From Phallus indusiatus (Eukaryota; Basidiomycota; Agaricomycetes; Phallales; Phallaceae): DNA of 59,776 bases. The notes beneath the pieces were generated by a model. The model searched no databases. It had not been told where the DNA came from and saw only the letters and a program-made list of their open reading frames with translations. The position numbers and the translations under genes are program-made. The DNA is taken from positions 1-59,776 of the forward strand of contig JAQFWX010000187.1 in NCBI GenBank assembly GCA_027605045.1, given 5' to 3'. Positions 33,352 to 46,086 of this stretch are shown piece by piece. Positions within the stretch are counted from its first letter, which is position 1. Every line of letters begins with the position of its first letter.

Positions 33352-35477
33352 GATGATTTTATAAAGGACAAAGGACAAGGAGAATGAACGAAGAAACTAC
33401 TGTCCTTCGTCGTATAGGGAGAGAGAGGGAGGGAGGAGGGAGGAGGGAGGAGGGATAGGAGATGGCGGGACACGAGGACGCAAGGCAGACTAGGCTCGAG
33501 TTGAAGCCTCTGGCAGCGGAAGACGCTCGCGGGACTCGGGTACACTTGAAGCTGTATACATGTATGCAACATGTCAGTTGTAAAATAACACAGGAAAATC
33601 TATCAACGAGAGACTAGAGATGGAATGTACGTACTGGCGTGGTTTTTACAAAATAATTAGAGGGCAGAGTTGCTCAAAAACGCACTGCGCCCTTCACTGA
33701 AGCTCGGAGAAACAGTGCAAGGGCTAGGAAGAGAAGAAAACCTTGCAAAAGAATTGCTCTGAGAAGCTTTCCGAGAAAGAAAACAGTGGTTAAAATGACT
33801 AAGAACACACACAAACGGTGTAGTACTAGTCGCAGACCACAAAGGCGGTGGTACCAAGTTAGGATGATCGAGGGACCGGCGCTTAATAGTTGGCACTCGC
33901 TATAGCCAGCGTTCCATTGTATTTGTATTACCTATGGGAAGATGGCCTATGACTGCACGGTATAGGGCTGTTTTGTAATCATTGAACAGTTCTGGGGTAT
34001 ACCAGCAGACGATGCACTCCTACGAACTCATGCATATATTAATGTCTTTACTACCGCCTTAACGACAAAAATGGATTCAATACTAGTGTACACACGGATT
34101 TATCTGCTTTCACTGGCAAAACATTGTGTCATCACCGAAATTCACCTCACCTTGGGGAAAGAAAATGCACCGTCTAAGAAAATACGTGTTTGGGCTTCTC
34201 ACTGTCCTATCACAATTCCGCCGGATTCTGAATCAGAGCAAGACTAGGCCTCAATTGAGTGTATGTCATTGGAACGTATTAGTGCATCGTTTTTAGGGAC
34301 TGGCTCGTCCGGCGTAATTCCATCCAGCTCTTCATGGCCCCCGATCCCTAACTGATTTCTCAAAGCGACAGCATATTGTGATGTCAATCCTTTCTTTTTG
34401 TCAAGGTCCCGTCAACATTCTGCGCAACCACAGACAGCTCACGCTCAAACACGAGTCGCTCAACTGCCTTTGCAATTAGTATAATCTCACAGCAAAAGTG
34501 AAAACCCACGTCACCACAAACGAACATAGCGCAATCGTCACACTCGCTCGAGACGAAAGCGTCTTCCGATACCATTACCATTATCCCGAGGAGAATCGAT
34601 GAGACCCAACATCCTAGACAATGTGTGTTCCAGTACTGAATGGGAATAGACGGATGGCTATAACCCAACATACAAAATCCCGCAACTGCTGTCCCAGTAA
34701 ACATCACCTTTCAATATAAATCTCGTCTTTTCTTCCAGAGATATTGTGAATGTAGTAACATGTTCATCTCAGTGATAGAAGATGGGTTGTATGCGTGTTA
34801 CGGGTTTGACAACTTATCGGGACACATATCTTGCTTCCTGCGGTTCTGAAAAGTTTATGAGATCGATGTCTGCCATAATTAACCCCATGATCCTTCCACA
34901 ATATCATAAGAGAAACTGAAACTTACTTTTCTCGAGTAAAGAAGCCTCACTTGAGTTAGATTCGCCAGAGTTGTCGTTACAACCAAGGATGCTATAGGGT
35001 GTTATTAGCTCTTGTAGAGACAGGTCTCAGCGTGACGTAACAAGCTGGGGGTGCGGTTAGCGCTGTTATCCACCTCTTTGCTTTATAGGATCTAACTGGC
35101 AAATCAAATATATCCTGTTGCAGTGCAAATTTCGTTTATATTGTCAAATGACACCTTGGTCGATTCGGTTTTGAATTACGATGTATAATCTACTGATTTG
35201 TCACCTCTCTCCGGTCGCGGAGAAATCGCGTTGCACAGGAGGTTATGACTTTTTTTGATAGGATCAAATTTGGTCTCTATTGACGATTTGTGGTACACCA
35301 TGCTATTGGCAACCCGTGGCATTTTCGGATTACAGCCTCACGTAACCATTGATGGACAAGATAATGTATAAAATGTCCAGTACAATGGTATCTCCTGTCC
35401 TTACAGCTCTGTGAGCCCATCTTGATTGTCCTCTCTTTCTCTCTTTCCCCACCTTTCTTTTCAAACGCTAGCTCGTC
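33352..35477. other. 2.1 kb region without a supported gene
   Basis: The left part (33352-33650) is the SIN3 5' region, with a GGGAGGA-type purine repeat at about 33418-33455. A 107-codon minus-strand frame at 34384-34707 contains hydrophobic stretches (VSSILLGIMVMV) and might be part of a small membrane protein, with TACTAAT as a possible intron branch site. I could not join it to convincing exons. The right part is the promoter of the secreted-protein gene at 35478. Confidence 0.4.
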
Positions 35478-37208
35478 ATGCAAATCACCCAGGTGGTGTT
35501 CTCAGTGCTCATTTCATTCATTGTTCATACTTCAGCTTCACCAATTCCTACTTGGTCCCACAACAATCATAATGGGCATGCTCAATCTTTAAGTGCAAGC
35601 TGTCAGAGCGGAGCCTCAGCTAACTCCAGTGCCCCATCTGGAGCCGTGTACTGTAAGTTTGCATGTTTCTTCATCAATTTGTGTTTGGATTATCATTTGA
35701 TATACGAACCCTCGCAGTCATGACAAATGAGCCCGGTGGTAACTTCATAGTCGGAAGTGAAATCGGTTCGGATGGTAAACTAACCTTCAAGGACGCTATT
35801 TGGGCCGGTGGTCAAGGTAATTAACCTTTGTTCAAAAACCTCTCTCTCAGACTATAACACCGTATTTTTCAGGTGCTCATGGAAACTCAACTGGTGGTCC
35901 TGATGCGCTATTTTCGCAAGGTTCCGTCAAGGTTGCAGGTCAACATGTCTTCGCCGTTAACGTTAGTACTACAACAAAATAGACGGTACTCTATCCTCAA
36001 CTGTTTACTTTTCACAGGCTGGCTCTAATACCGTCACCATGTTTGCCATCAATCCCAACAATCCCGCTCAACTGAAGATGGTAGGCCAACCTGTAGGCTC
36101 CGGAGGTGATTTCCCAATGTCCCTCAGCGTCTCTTCGCAAACCGGCCAAGTATGTGTGCTAAACGGAGGAACTGCCAATGGTGTAAAGTACGCCTCTGTC
36201 TCCCTCTTTCTTTGAAATTTAGCTTGATAAATTCTATCACCTTGATTAGCTGTTTCAATCAAGATTCCAAGCTCGGTCTTGTCCAAATGGATAATACCCA
36301 GCGCTCTCTCAACCTAAACTTGACAACACCGCCAGCAGGCCCAGCTAACTCTGTATCACACGTTCTTTTCAGCGAAGACGGTTCCCAACTTTTCGCATCT
36401 GTAAAAGGCTCCCCAACAGATCCAGGATTCATCGCTTCATGGAATGTCGATTCTCAAACCGGCGCGCTCTCCTCTGACTTTGTCATGTCCCAGCCTGCTC
36501 CCGGAGGTGCTCTTCCATTTGGAATGGCCAATATACCCGGGAAAAATGCTGTGCTCGCGACAGATCCGGCTTCAGGATTTGATGTCTTCAATTACAACAA
36601 TCTCACTTCCGGTAGTGCGGCTTCGAGCACTATCACGGCTGTTGATGGTCAGAAAGCTGTCTGCTGGGCGGCTTTTAGTAACAAGACGGGTAACTTCTAT
36701 TTAACGGTTGGTAGCCTCCCAAGTGTGTGTGTGTGTGTGACGCGAGGGTATTAATGAGTTGTTTTTATGTAGGACATTGGCACTGGAATGGTTACCGAAG
36801 TCAACGTCGATGACAACCTGCAAAGTTCCATTGTTAAGCAATACGCTCAAGGAAACGGGTCGTCGACTATCGACGATGAAGTAGCGACGGTCAATGGCCA
36901 AGAGTATGTAGTCAATAATCTCCTACTACCAAGGGAATTCCTTTGTCTGAACATTTCTACGCTTTAGTTTCCTCTATGTTCTAGCTGCTGGTAACAAAGC
37001 CGTTATGGTTATGTCTCTTGTAGGACCGGGCAATGCAGTCCCATTGCAGCAATTTACCGTTGAAGATCAGCTTGCCAGTCAAGGCGTCACCATCGGTACG
37101 TGAATAATATCCTCGTGTTTTGTTAGAATTAGATATTGACGAAAGTTTTTTTCTTTTTCTTTTACAGACTCTGCAAACATGCAAGGTTTAGCTGTATTCG
37201 TAAACTAA
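35478..37208 (+). CDS. Secreted beta-propeller protein, 3-carboxymuconate cyclase-like
   Basis: About eight exons, roughly 440 residues. A signal peptide is clear (MQITQVVFSVLISFIVHTSA, then SPIP). The mature part begins with a His/Asn/Ser-rich stretch, then FMTNEPGGNFIVGSEIGSDG, GGPDALFSQGSVKVAGQHVF, AGSNTVTMFAINPNNPAQLK and GLVQMDNTQRSLNLN. These blade motifs match fungal extracellular proteins annotated as 3-carboxymuconate cyclase or lactonase-like. True cyclase activity in these secreted members is unproven. The bacterial-type enzyme acts on protocatechuate breakdown products. Introns are 50-70 nt with standard ends. The last exon ends in MQGLAVFVN at 37208. A maleylacetate reductase lies 9 kb away, but no operon-like link is implied. 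Confidence 0.8.
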
Positions 37209-37695
37209 AAGTGTTTATATGTACTCGTATTAAGGGTCTTGAAGCCGGCTCTTCATAAATACTCTACATAATGGTTAATTGGGCTGATAAACAAACAAAC
37301 AATAATACAATCAATCAATTTGCATGAATTCACCATTACTTTGCAATTACCAATGTTGTCTTTACATAAGACATACGTTATAATATTATCTGAACGCAAG
37401 TCATGGGTAGAAGTCCATCTTCAATTGATTCTAGTATGAAGAGAAGATTATTTGGCTGACGAGCCGACGTTTACATCGAATTGCTACAACAGACCTACTC
37501 GGGGCTAATACAAACATTTACATCAACTCGAACGGACATGCTAGGTGTGATAGATAAATAACAAGTGAATGAAAACCAGGTCTCGCAAGCAAGAACCAAC
37601 CAACCACCATTAATGACAACGTGGATCGCAAAACTACCCATCTCCATGAGAGAGATATATCAATACATACGTACTACAACGCCCAACGCATCTTC
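37209..37695. other. Convergent 3' spacer
   Basis: Lies between two gene ends that face each other. AT-rich. Nothing else recognised. Confidence 0.5.
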
Positions 37696-39327
37696 TCATA
37701 GCTGTTGAATCCGCTCGGCAACTTCTGCTGCTTGTACCTTAAAAGCCTCAATCCGAGAACGACCATGCGCCTCGAAAAGCTCGTACTGGCGTTGCATTTC
37801 GGCTCGAATCCATTCTTCTACAGTCATAAGACGCTCGGCTTCTGTGAGAGTTTCTGGGGGTGGTATAGAAACTGATGTGAGTGGTGGAGTGAGAGGTGCT
37901 TGCTGTTGCTCCTCTTTTAGCTCTAGGTCTGTTTCTAGTTCTTGATCCTGTTGTGGTCTCGAGTGAGGCTCGTTCTTTAGTTCGGGATCTATCTCGGGAT
38001 CTATCTCAGGCTCAGGCTCAGGCTCAGACTGTTGCTGATGTTGCTGCCGTTGTTCCTGTACTGGTATCGCTGCGGGTCGTGACTCTGAGTCCGGCTCTGG
38101 CTCCAATTCCATTTCTGGTCCTTCTTCTTCCTCCCGCCCTGACGGCTTTGGGATTTCCTCCAATACAGATTGTTTAGCTCGATTTGTCTTTGCCGAAGAA
38201 ACCGGAGGAGTATTCTCCGATGTTGTTTCTAGCGGCGGAGATTTCGGTTTTGCTTTCGACTTCGCCTTTGCTTTGGCCTTGGGTTTAGAGGTCGTGGTCT
38301 TTGTTTTCTTAGGCTGAGGGGGTGGAGGTGGAGGTTCTTCCTCTTCAATAGTGGGTTGGGTTATCGATGAAGGCGGAGGAACATCAGCATTTTCCTCTTC
38401 GGTGACGGACTGAATTGTTAGTGAAGGCGTGGATTTGTGTTTAGATTTAGACCGAGATGATGTATTGCGCTTTGAAAGAGTGTTATTGGTTTTTGAGTTT
38501 TGCTGAGACTTCGCGGGTGCTTCCTGAACAGTGAAGAAGGGACAAGGTCCGTTTTTATCTTGCCGTCGACAATGTTCTTCCCTAGAAGGATATGATTATT
38601 GAAGATTAAGATTTGGAGGAATATTTGGGGGGAGGTTTAATAAAACGAACATGGGATCGTCATCCGCTTGCCAACCGCTCAATTCAATACCACAATAAAT
38701 ACACGAGCAAGTGTCATCTTTCTTTGAGGAGACAGGAGTGAAAATGAAGCCGGCTTTCGCCATCTAAGAACTGAAGGTCTACAAATTGTAAATTCATCTA
38801 AATGAACAACCTACTAGTTTAGAGCTGGGACCTTTATTACGTCCGTCCTGGGGCCACCATGACTTCCCGCCCGGTGCAAACGTTTCAAGGCGCGCTTTTT
38901 CCATCTCCTTAGAAGTGGGTATACGAGACGAAGGAAAGTTGTATCTTTGAGATTGAAGAGATTGAAGTAAGAACAAAAACTAGCGAAGCCTTGTGGAGTA
39001 TCCGACTTACCTTCCTTCACCGTCGGGTCCATCAGATATACACTTGAGAGTCGCCCACGGGCAAGTGGAACATTTGTCAAAGTGTATAGCAGCTGGATCA
39101 TCTGTTGGATCCCAGTCAGCGAGACCCTTTTGACATATAAAACAGGAAACGGCATCTTTGTTATCATTGGAGGGGCTGAAGTAGAAACCGGCAGCGGCGA
39201 GGGAATTAGGATTGGCGAGGAAGGTCTCCGGATGTGGCCATTTTGGAGATTTTTTCGAAAAAGATTTGAGCCTCTCAGTAAAGGACACGAAATTACTGGC
39301 ACTATTGCTATTGCCGTTCGAGCGCAT
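37696..39327 (-). CDS. BIR1: BIR1/survivin-like protein with two BIR domains (chromosomal passenger complex)
   Basis: Four or more exons, about 480 residues. The start at 39327 gives MRSNGNSNSASNFVSFTERL. BIR 1 follows: KWPHPETFLANPNSLAAAGF, then FICQKGLADWDPTDDPAAIH and KCSTCPWA (zinc ligands Cys, Cys, His, Cys). BIR 2 runs over exons at about 38980-38560: LETFAPGGKSWWPQ, AKAGFIFTP, CIYCGIELSGWQADDDPIEE and HCRRQDKNGPCPFF. The rest is low-complexity: Ser/Lys/Pro, a KAKAKAKSKAKPK tract, then Glu/Pro/Gln repeats and a coiled C-terminus (EEWIRAEMQRQYELFEAHGR) that should bind the inner-centromere partner. Fungal BIR1 proteins work in chromosome segregation with Aurora kinase and INCENP rather than in apoptosis. 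Divergent with WAPL. Confidence 0.87.
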
Positions 39328-39452
39328 TTCGGTCTGCGTCGCAAGGGTCAGTGAAAACGCACGCGTAGGACCGTTAGGCGTGACTTTGTGACCATGCGTG
39401 ACATGCGCGTTTTTTCTCTCCTGAAGGTTTCAGTCCGGTTTTAAATGCTGCA
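39328..39452. promoter_or_regulatory. Short bidirectional promoter, BIR1 / WAPL
   Basis: Only 125 bp separate the two start codons. No TATA box is evident. A short GC-rich core (around 39355-39410) may hold shared cell-cycle elements, but I recognise none with certainty. Confidence 0.5.
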
Positions 39453-41986
39453 ATGAGTCCGTCTAATAAACGATCGCGAGAGGATACTCTGCTTTCTTCA
39501 TCGTCGTCGTCGTTGTCATCTCCCTCGAAAAGGTCTAAAACAGAATCCACCACGTTATCACCAAAGGACTTGTCTGGCCTCTTCACAAATGTTCTCCCTC
39601 CGTCAGTTGCCTCAACACCTTCACGATCCCTCACTAGCCGCATGTTAACCAAGTCAAGTACGGAACCTAACATTTTAATGTCTCCTACTCAATGTAAAGA
39701 TGTGAACACCGGTAGCCCCCGCAGCAAGCGACTTGGGCACACAATGTCTTTACCGACCATGTCTTTGTCGCCTCCACAAACTGAAATCTCACGCTCCCGA
39801 TTATCACCTTCACCTTCATCCAGATCAAAGACGAATGTTCGAACTTATGCACACGTTCGCTCTTTTTTGATGCCATTACCTCTCAAAAGTTCAAAGAAAG
39901 AAACTGACAAAGACTCGGATGACACGGAAGAAGATAACGGTGAAAATTTTGAGTCAAAAGAGAGTTACTCTACTCTTAGAACACGCCTTGGTGTAGATCA
40001 CTCTGAGGTATTGTTGTTCACCCCCATCGCATAGGCCATCATGGTCATGTCATACTTATTTTATAGGATAACCCATTTCATGTGTCCGGTTTGAATAATG
40101 ACCTTTCCACAATCACGGAATTACGTTCGAAAGGAGAAGCCCGTCGTTTCTTGGATGAAGTTGGTTATTTGTTCGAAGGGCTTGAAGCTGGAGTGGCTGC
40201 TGGAGTTCGGAGAAGTAGGTATGTACTTTCCGTTTCTAAGCCGGATTTAATTTCTGACCGACCTTTCTCACTATTTGTACGTTTTCTAGTGCTTTCGAGA
40301 TCATTACGAACATGTGTAATCACGAATTCATGCGCAAGGCGAATGCAACAGACTTTACAAGTCACGTTTGGGATGCCCTGGTCGTACACCACCCTGACAA
40401 GGTTACTTTTTTCTAGGTTTCTGATCATGTAGAAGTCAATTCATCTGTTATTTAGGTCCTCGATTTCTACATTGCCGTTTTCATCGCCCTTATCGCTCGA
40501 GACAAGCGGGATATAGACAATCTCTGCCGAAAACCAGGATTCTTTGAAATTATCAGCCGATTGATAAAATACCCCAAAGAAAAGGACGCGATTTTGATCA
40601 CCGACACTCGGTCACTCAAGTCCGTTTTCACAAAAACAGAACTTGCTTCGGTCAGTTCATTACTGTAATTTATTTGGGGAATTTTCTCTGAATATTTATT
40701 AGTTGGGTAATCTCCGGCAAACGATTATAAAGAAGAGTGGTACCCTTCCATCAGATGTCTCGGTAAGAGTTATTAGTTTCCCCTTCTCCACTCTTCCCCT
40801 CACCTATTTGGAAATTCAAAGCCTTCATTACGGAATCTTGTTGCACATACACTAACGCAAATATCAATCTCCGCCATTCCTAGTGACTTGCTTTTCCTCA
40901 CTCAACAACACTTACTGGATGAGCTGGGCCACTTGCAAACCGACATAGAAGCCTATACTTCCGATAAAGATGGTTATACGCCCAAAGCGGATTTATATTA
41001 TATTCGAAAATACTTAAACCTCTTCGATTCTACGCTCACGGCTCGTCGCATAGACGATCCCCTTCAGGAAGGTCTAGCTACTATCCAAAAACCTCTGGTT
41101 TCCAAATTGGTAATGCTTTACGGCACAATTCAATGTACCGATGAACGATTTTCCACACGTTGGTATTTCCTGTATAAATACTGCGTTAAGGCATATCTAA
41201 CCTGCCATTTTTTAGTACATGGTTGTGATGAAGAATTGCTCCGTATATTGATTAACCTCTCAAACTTGAACTCGTCCTGGGCAGCCCTCGTTAGTAAAGA
41301 GCCGATGTTTATTCGTCGGATCGTATATGAAATTAGCACAGTTACAAAGATTGAGCGGCTTTCAACAAACAATGAAATTTCTGAAGGGAATAACGCGGAC
41401 AAGCAGTGTCTTGCTTTGGCCTTACTGTCAAATTTGGTGCTAACATCTGTCGAAATCAAAGATCCTCTCCGTGAGACATGTATGTCCTTATTAGTATACC
41501 TCAACCGCTCATGTTCTGACCCTTTGTTGATGAACTCAGATATAAATCAGAAATGCATGCAAAACCTTGGGTGTATCTTGCAGTGCGAGTGCTCATCACA
41601 AACAAGCGCACTTCAAATTCTCACTGCCCTCTTTGTTAAATTGCGTGTTAAATCTGAAACAGAAGTACGTCACCCAAACACCCAAACTCATCTACACTAT
41701 TAACTCGAACAAACTTTTGTAGAATTTCCTATTTTTTCAAGTTCACGTGGCCGCCCTTCTCTGTCTCTTGTCAATCGATCATCCCTTGAACCGTACGTTG
41801 ATCATGAAAGACCTCAAAAAGGAAAATGCTTTGCTCGGTCCAAATGGACTGAAGGAAAGTATACTGTCATTCGAAAAGTTTTACAGTACAGACGCGGGCA
41901 GTGATTCTCAGGATAGTACGGGTCCCGTCGATATTCAGATGCAAGAACAGATAAAGGAAGCGTGTCGTTCCTTGTGTTCGTTATGA
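39453..41986 (+). CDS. WAPL: WAPL-domain cohesin release factor (wings apart-like)
   Basis: About seven exons coding around 730 residues. WAPL opens the cohesin ring together with PDS5, whose gene lies 28 kb upstream in this window. The N-terminus (MSPSNKRSREDTLLSSSSSS) is disordered and Ser-rich. The conserved part starts with TYAHVRSFLMPLP, then ESYSTLRTRLGVDHSEDNPF. The WAPL domain follows: LSTITELRSKGEARRFLDEV, GYLFEGLEAGVAAGVRRS and SAFEIITNMCNHEFMRKANA. Helical repeats continue through 40457-41665, and the last exon (41723-41986) contains HVAALLCLLSIDHPLNRTLI and ends EACRSLCSL. The start is the only ATG ahead of the conserved block. Splice junctions checked at 40020, 40220, 40400 and 41660 are GT-AG with matching phases. 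Confidence 0.85.
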
Positions 41987-42261
41987 GTGTAATTTTTATT
42001 TATTTGGTATATAAGCTTGTGTATGTGTATGTGTAACATGTAACAAAGACAGTGATATAGATTACGATTACTAGAGTTCATCTTCAGTCTGTTAGAACTT
42101 TTTTTTTTAGCTCTTTGCATATACTACCTAATACGTATCTATGGCACCTCGTAGATTAGTGACTTGGCAATGAATGCTTAAACCAGGTATGCCACAAATT
42201 TAGATAAATCATAGATAAATCCAAAAAGTAGATGGAGTATAAGTACATATAGCAGAAACTG

Positions 42262-43936
42262 TCAATATCCACCTTTCTCCTGAATATAGTCGTCTTGCTC
42301 ATCTTCGTTTTCTTCAGAGAATCCATCCGGTTCAAAATACCCCGGGAGCAAGTCGGTTTCTACAGTCGCAGTAATTTGACCAGCGAGAATACCCGTACTA
42401 ATATTAAGCTGGTGGGACATTAGTGTTACATCATTTCCCAAACCCTTGAATGGAACTTTGGCGATAAGGAAGTACTTGTTCACGAAAGTTAGTATTCGCC
42501 GAATGAGCTAGGATAATTAATAAGAAAGGATGTACCTTTACGGTTAATTGTCGACATGAGAAATTTGGTGTCTCTTTGAATTTCCAACGGCCCCTCCAAA
42601 TGTAGCCCTTCTCCCAATAAGGTCCTCTTGAACTAGAAGAAACACACCTCCATTCGCTTTCTTGAGGAACAATGGAGTAGACAAAATTATCCGTTACATT
42701 CTTGTCAAAGGTTCTTGTATGAGTTTGTACAGCCTTTCGTGCGCTTAGCCGGATATTTTGGTGTAGGTAGACCGACACTTTGTCCAGTTGTGGTAGGGAA
42801 GAGAGCTGCGGACCCGGCGGTTGGTCTTGAAATTTACTCGGATCTGTACGTAAGAACAGGCATAGAAAGAAAGGTATGCTAGTTTCTCGAGGCAGTTTCT
42901 CGACACGGGGTAGCCAAAGGGATAGTTCTGAAAAGCCTTGACAGCTGAAAATGCTTTGGCGAATGGTGCTCGAAACGGTGTCGTCTATCCATGAGCCTGT
43001 CAGCTGCCCCAAATTTTGATCACATATAGTCTCTGGTGGCGAAGGAAGTAAAGGAGGCGGTGCAGAAGGAGGTAGAAATATAAACGGCTCAGTTACGCTG
43101 CAAGAACAAGATCCCTTTAAGTAAGTTTGGCGAAATGACTACAAATAACGAACGAACGCTTCATTTAATTTAAAAAATCCCTTCCGGATAATCCGAGCTT
43201 TAGCATAATATCTCACAGATCCAATGAGTCTCTATAAAATCGTTTACACACTATCCCCAATAAATGATATTCAAAAAAAAACCATACTGCATTGGGAAAC
43301 AGATTGATCCACATGTCGAACCTTCTAGCGAAGAACGAAGGAGGCAGGAACGCGTTATTGTCTCCAACCTTTGGATCTATACCGCTTTCAGGTATACGTA
43401 TTTCGAACGAGAGACTGCTCGGTGGCATTTCATCCACAGAACGACGAGACCATAGTGTCTGGTCCCGATGGAATAGCTTGGTGACTTCTCGATGTGATTC
43501 GGTTGAGCTGTTTGAAAATGAGAACAAGAATAAATGAATTCCGGAATGTACACCTACTTTCCTCTACGGTGTTTGTGATCTAAAAAAAAGCCGTCAGTTA
43601 GTGGTGCTCGGGAGTCCTACTAGTACTAATCCGCTTCACAACAAACCTACATTTTGAACACACCCTGCACACAATGGATATCTTAATTTCTTCGATAGAG
43701 TCTGGATCTTTCTCGCTTATGTGGACAATACCAGCGACTATTGAGTTGGTTGTATAGATAAGCTTGGGGGACGGAAGTTCGATGGAAAAGCGCTTGGCCA
43801 GTGCTATCGAAGGCTGGGAAAGCGGCGTAACTGGCACAGGCACTTCAAGTTGTTCCAGGTTAGAAGTTCCACTCGTAGTACCGGTAGCAATGCCGCTTTT
43901 TTTTTCATCGCGGGGCTGTTTGATGTCGATGATCAT
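42262..43936 (-). CDS. Arrestin-like protein, paralogue A
   Basis: Six or so exons coding about 440 residues. Exon 1 (from 43936, MIIDIKQPRDEKKSG) leads into an arrestin N-like strand pair: LPSPKLIYTTNSIVAGIVHI and IEEIKISIVCR. Exon 3 reads RSVDEMPPSSLSFEIRIPES, then LPPSFFARRFDM. The long exon 42540-43010 carries VEKLPRETSIPFFLCLFLRT and the conserved FVYSIVPQESEWRCVSSSSR stretch. The last exon ends at 42262 after an acidic tail (EENEDEQDDYIQEKGGY). Fungal arrestin-like proteins usually act as adaptors for ubiquitin ligases at membranes, but no PY motif is obvious here, so a specific role is not claimed. It forms a tandem pair with the next gene. Confidence 0.65.
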
Positions 43937-44237
43937 ACTAATGACTCCTACGTAGAGGGGGTTCAGACGGGAAGATGCAGTGCAGGTTTCAAATTCGTTT
44001 CTGTCGGATTTACCGACGTGCCTTATAAGAAGTCTCGAGGATCAAGAGTAGTATATGTAATGCAGTGCCTATTTTGCATACATATATATTATGCCTGATG
44101 TGTACTAGAAGCTCCCCATAAATCGGCGACCTCACAATGAACCGCCCATGCCATGACTTCACGTATAAAAGAGGACTTTTAAATATTGGATAAATTAACG
44201 TTCGTTTAGACTATGTTCACTTTGATTAGCTCCGCTA

Positions 44238-45774
44238 TCATCGAGAATATTCCGGGAGTGACGCTGATCTGGCAGACACAGGATTTTGGCCAGCGAGCAT
44301 GCCAGTACTAACTTCAAGCTCCTGGGAGACCACTGCGATATCATTCCCCCAGCCCTTAATTGGGACCTCGGCGACAATAAAATACTTTGTTTGAACAGCG
44401 TTAAATCGAGCTCAAACAACTTAATGGAAAATTGAGTACCTTCAAGGTTAATTGTCGATTTGTGAAACTCGGTGTCTCGTGGAATTCCCAATGGCCCTCC
44501 CAGATATACTCCTTATTCCAGTAAGGCTTGCCAGAACCAGAAGAAATACATTTCCAGTCGCTTTCTTGAGGGACAATGGAGTGCACGAAATTATTCCCAT
44601 AGGTTATTTTGTAGGTTTGAATGGCCTTTGCCGCACGTACCAAGACTTTTTGTCGTAAATAGACTGATGCTTTGTCCAATTGTATTGAGGAAGAGAGCAA
44701 ATCTGGCTTTTGCTTTTGAGATCCAAGCCGATCCGTATATAAGCGCAAGCATAGGAAGAAGGGTATGCTTGTCGCTGGAGGCAGTTTATCGACACGGGGT
44801 AACCAAAGCGACAGGACTGCCTTGCCCTCACAGTCGGCTTTCGAGATGCGCTTAGAAACAACGCTATCTGTCCATAGGCTTGTCATCTGACCCAGATTGT
44901 AAAGACATATGGTCTCTGGCGGCGGAGGAAGTAAATTTGGTGGACCAGAAGGAGGTAAGAAGTGAAATGGTTCGGATACGCTGCAAGAACAAGTATCCTG
45001 AGTTTGGTGAAATGACCACAAATAACGTGCACGCTACGAACGATCGATTGAACCTGAAACACCCTCTGCGGATAATCCGAGCTTTGGCATAATATTTTAC
45101 AAACCCAATAAACCCCTAGAAGGCAAAAATACATCAGTACTATGTGGTACATGATCCTCAAGGAACGTACTGATATGGTCGAGGTACTATCGTACTTATT
45201 GGCGAAGAACGATGGAGGCAGGGAGGTGTTATTACCACCGTCCTTCGGGTCTGTACCAGTTTCAGGTATACGGATTTCGAAAGGAAAACTACTTGGTGGC
45301 ATTTCATCTACAGAACGGCGAGTCCATAGTATTCGTTCCAGATTGAATAACTTGGTAGTTTCCAGACCATCTTCGTCCGAACTGTCCCAGAATAAGAGGT
45401 AAAATAATCGAGTCACAGAACGTATACCTACCTTTCGCGACTATTGCTACCTAAAAAAGGGTAGAGTTAGAGTGTAAGCGGGTCCTCGAACCTGTTGACT
45501 TACACCTTGAACGCACGCTACACACGATGGAAACTTTGATTTTCTTGATGTATTTTGGGTCGTTTTCGTATACATGTATGATCCCAGTAACCGACGAGTG
45601 AGTTGTATAGATAGGTTTAGGAGTGGGAAGTTCTATGCGAAGATGGTTGGGAGTCGGGGCTGGCGGGACCTGGGTGGAACGCGATGTCGTTGCTCCGGGT
45701 TGTTGCTGATTGGAAGTAGCAGCAAGACTGTGTTTCGCATTGCAGGGCTGCTTGGTTTCGCTGGCCATAACAAT
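44238..45774 (-). CDS. Arrestin-like protein, paralogue B
   Basis: A tandem paralogue of the gene at 42262-43936, with the same exon order and intron positions. Exon 1 from 45774 is MASETKQPCNAKHSLAATSN, then LRIELPTPKPIYTTHSSVTG and IKKIKVSIVCSVRSR. Exon 3 has RSVDEMPPSSFPFEIRIPET and LPPSFFANKYDST. The long exon includes VDKLPPATSIPFFLCLRLYT and FVHSIVPQESDWKCISSGSG. The last exon, TKYFIVAEVPIKGWGNDIAV, ends at 44238 with LPEYSR. It lacks the acidic C-terminal tail of paralogue A. An upstream in-frame ATG (45927) would add 51 residues with no match in A, so 45774 is preferred. Confidence 0.65.
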
Positions 45775-46086
45775 ACCAAGACGGCGAGAGGATTTCAAAG
45801 GAAAAGGAGGGCATTTGTTTCTGTCAACCTTCGGATTTATTAATGCGCCTTTTAGGAGGTCCTGAGACATCGGCGCCACCATTGAACACTCGGGAGAATG
45901 GTATATGCCATTCAAGGCTGCAGACACTGAACAGGCGCATGTTGAGTTAAATACGACGACGAGTGCGATCTACATATGTATCTCAGTATAGTAGTGTGAC
46001 GCTCCCACGCCAGTTACCTTGCGCTTCTAATTGTCAATGCACGAAAGTTGCAATATTTTGTAATAACCTTTGTTCTGGTAATCTCA
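45775..46086. promoter_or_regulatory. Divergent promoter region, arrestin B / maleylacetate reductase
   Basis: 312 bp between the two chosen starts, containing both promoters. No TATA or operator recognised. Part may be coding if arrestin B starts at 45927. Confidence 0.4.

Noticed and set aside
33657..33896. 79-codon minus-strand frame upstream of SIN3
   Set aside because: Composition is not protein-like and there is no homology pattern; it lies in the SIN3 upstream region.
34384..34707. 107-codon minus-strand frame with hydrophobic stretches
   Set aside because: No convincing flanking exons, start context or family match; kept only as a remark on the spacer.
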